Assembly (NCBI GenBank): GCA_964528845.1
Contig: CAZGVE010000015.1
Coordinates: forward strand, 9,838 to 73,837
DNA length: 64,000 nt
Direction: 5' to 3'
DNA from: FEN-1191 sp964528845
GTDB taxonomy: Bacteria; Pseudomonadota; Gammaproteobacteria; Steroidobacterales; Steroidobacteraceae
Of this stretch, positions 62,898-64,000 are shown piece by piece; positions within the stretch are counted from its first letter, which is position 1; every line of letters begins with the position of its first letter. The position numbers were made by a program, and so were the translations under genes. A model generated the notes under the pieces. It saw nothing but the letters and a program-made list of their open reading frames with translations, was not told where the DNA came from and made no database searches.

Positions 62898-63320
62898 ATG
62901 CGGGTAGTACTCGACACGTCCGTACCGGTTGCCGGGCTGAGGAGCCAGCTCGGAGCGAGCAATAGAGTGCTCTTGGCGGTTGCCGAAAAGCGCTGCACAC
63001 CGCTCGTAACCACGGCACTGTTCCTTGAGTACGAGGCAGTGCTGCTGCGACCTGAGCAGCGGTTGGCAACCGGCATGAATCCGGAGGATGTCGAAGGATT
63101 CCTCGCGGCATTCGCCAGCGCAGCAGAACCGGTCGAACTCAATTTCCTGTGGCGCCCGCAACTTCGCGATCCGGCTGACGAGTTGATGCTGGAGGCCGCA
63201 GTGAACGGGCGAGCAGAGGCGCTGGTCACCCACAACATCGGTGATTTTCAGTCGGCAACAGAACGCTTCGGTGTCAGAACCTTGACTCCAGGCGCGTTTC
63301 TCAAGGAGCTAGCAAAATGA
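62898..63320 (+). CDS. PIN-domain toxin (COG1569 type)
   Basis: 140 residues, a putative RNase of the PIN family found in toxin-antitoxin pairs. Acidic residues of the PIN active site are visible: Asp in VVLDTSVPVAGL, Glu in FLEYEAVLLRPE, Asp/Glu in LRDPADELMLEAA, and Asp in THNIGDFQ. There is no ribosome site before the ATG, in keeping with a leaderless transcript. The stop overlaps the antitoxin start by 4 nt (ATGA). The toxin precedes the antitoxin, the reverse of most vapBC pairs. Confidence 0.9.
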   Translation: MRVVLDTSVPVAGLRSQLGASNRVLLAVAEKRCTPLVTTALFLEYEAVLLRPEQRLATGMNPEDVEGFLAAFASAAEPVELNFLWRPQLRDPADELMLEAAVNGRAEALVTHNIGDFQSATERFGVRTLTPGAFLKELAK

Positions 63321-63565
63321 GCAAGAGCACGTACCCCCTGAAACTGCCGCATTCAGTCAAGGAAGCGGCTGCTGAACTCGCCAAAATCGACGGGGTATCG
63401 TTGAATCAGTTCATTGCCTCGGCGGTGGCGGAGAAGGTCGGAACGCTGCGTACCGCTAGCGCGTTTCTTCAGCAGCGCGCGGGATCGGCCAAACCCAAGG
63501 ATCTGGTCAAGTTCCTTCGGCGGGCACCTAAAGTGGCCCCTGTCAAGGGAGATGAACGGGTCTAG
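63317..63565 (+). CDS. RHH-type antitoxin of the PIN toxin
   Basis: 82 residues. The N-terminal part (YPLKLPHSVKEAAAELAKID then GVSLNQFIASAVAEKVGTL) is a HicB-C/Arc-like ribbon-helix-helix DNA-binding unit. The C-terminal basic tail (SAKPKDLVKFLRRAPKV) would wrap the toxin. The RHH dimer probably binds the palindrome in the promoter spacer. It overlaps the toxin gene by 4 nt. Confidence 0.88.
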   Translation: MSKSTYPLKLPHSVKEAAAELAKIDGVSLNQFIASAVAEKVGTLRTASAFLQQRAGSAKPKDLVKFLRRAPKVAPVKGDERV

Positions 63566-63899
63566 TGTTCTGGTTGGGGCGGTGGTGCTGGCTGCGGAGC
63601 AGATGCGTGTCCTCGGTGGAGCAACGGCGCTCATGCTTGATCCATCTCCTACCGAGCCACCTCGCCTCATCTGCCGCACGGCGAAGTCTTCGGCTTGTCC
63701 AGTACCTTGTCCGGATCATCTGGGTCCGAGTATCTCCATATTGAACACGAAGACCTTCGATATTTCGCGCCATCAAATTGGTAGACCCAGTGGGCACTCT
63801 CGGTCGCGGAATCGTGCGCGGACGCTTCGATGTCCGGACGCCCCCGATGTGAGGTGGGAAGGGGCTCGACACGCTGAATCCGGGAGGCAGTCAGTAGGA
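63566..63899. other. no gene seen
   Basis: After the antitoxin no frame resembles a known protein, and no tRNA, terminator or repeat stands out. Base composition looks less GC-rich than the core of the window. Confidence 0.4.
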
Positions 63900-63977
63900 C
63901 TAGCCATCGGGATGCTTCGCGAGGTACTGCTGGTGATAGTCGGCGCTGAAGCTGGAATTCCCGCGGAACTCGCTGAG
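63900..63977 (-). pseudogene. MsrA C-terminal fragment, copy B
   Basis: The minus frame reads EFRGNSSFSADYHQQYLAKH and stops at TAG after PDG, where a complete MsrA would continue with YCGLGG. An in-frame TAA (63980-63978) lies just upstream, at the same alignment point as in copy A. The DNA is about three-quarters identical to copy A over 79 bases by eye. Confidence 0.6.
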
Positions 63978-64000
63978 TTACGAGCGCGCTGGCATGCGAC

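Overview
The window comes from a GC-rich gammaproteobacterium. The order ruvC-ruvA-ruvB-ybgC-tolQ-tolR-tolA-tolB-pal-cpoB-queE-queC is the classic gammaproteobacterial arrangement, and RelA carries the monofunctional gammaproteobacterial EFDD motif. The abundance of PQQ-type dehydrogenases, UrcA and VPLPA-CTERM proteins fits a xanthomonad/nevskial/steroidobacter-like lineage, but the genus cannot be named from sequence alone. Four runs of exactly 100 N (6535, 9943, 33588, 49038) show that this is a scaffolded draft assembly, and at least one of the gaps is artificial.

Layout. 1-2000: accessory debris (a DHFR-family enzyme, a brnTA toxin-antitoxin locus whose toxin is broken, and the tail of a tyrosine recombinase). 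2027-5009: an exported lactonase, tRNA-Lys, a LysR regulator and an UrcA protein. 5139-14214: queuosine genes, the Tol-Pal envelope machine and Holliday-junction resolution, all on the minus strand with 4-nt overlaps typical of one long operon. 14290-18428: relA, a two-gene ABC exporter and a small secreted protein. 18502-24076: the 2-oxoglutarate dehydrogenase operon sucA-sucB-lpdA. 24255-33470: an M16 protease, glutathione peroxidase, a LysR/SDR divergent pair, carbonic anhydrase, a MAPEG protein, a BamE-like lipoprotein, a phosphoribosyltransferase and an esterase. 33489-40152: UDP-glucuronate decarboxylase (interrupted by a gap), a VPLPA-CTERM protein and an exported sugar-acid cluster (PQQ dehydrogenase, lactonase, Tat-exported dehydratase). 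40080-44957: a Gld-like ABC system with a permease-GldG fusion. 45166-48878: a secreted-looking quinone-oxidoreductase-like protein and two tandem ATP/ADP-translocase-like transporters. 49182-52889: a row of secreted proteins. 53069-60748: katG-ohr peroxide defence, then a second exported oxidation cluster. 60809-62124: two secreted proteins that share an unrecognised duplicated domain. 62187-64000: a second debris zone with a broken mazF, two msrA tails and an intact PIN-toxin/antitoxin operon.

How it fits together. The core is housekeeping (recombination, envelope, TCA cycle, stringent response). The accessory parts point to heavy use of the periplasm for oxidation chemistry: sugars or alcohols oxidised by cytochrome-linked PQQ enzymes, lactones opened by exported lactonases, and sugar acids dehydrated by a Tat-exported enolase-superfamily enzyme. 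Both window ends carry toxin-antitoxin loci in decayed mobile DNA. In both loci, and at one LysR gene, a perfect dyad lies in the -35/-10 spacer of a promoter that would give a leaderless or nearly leaderless transcript.
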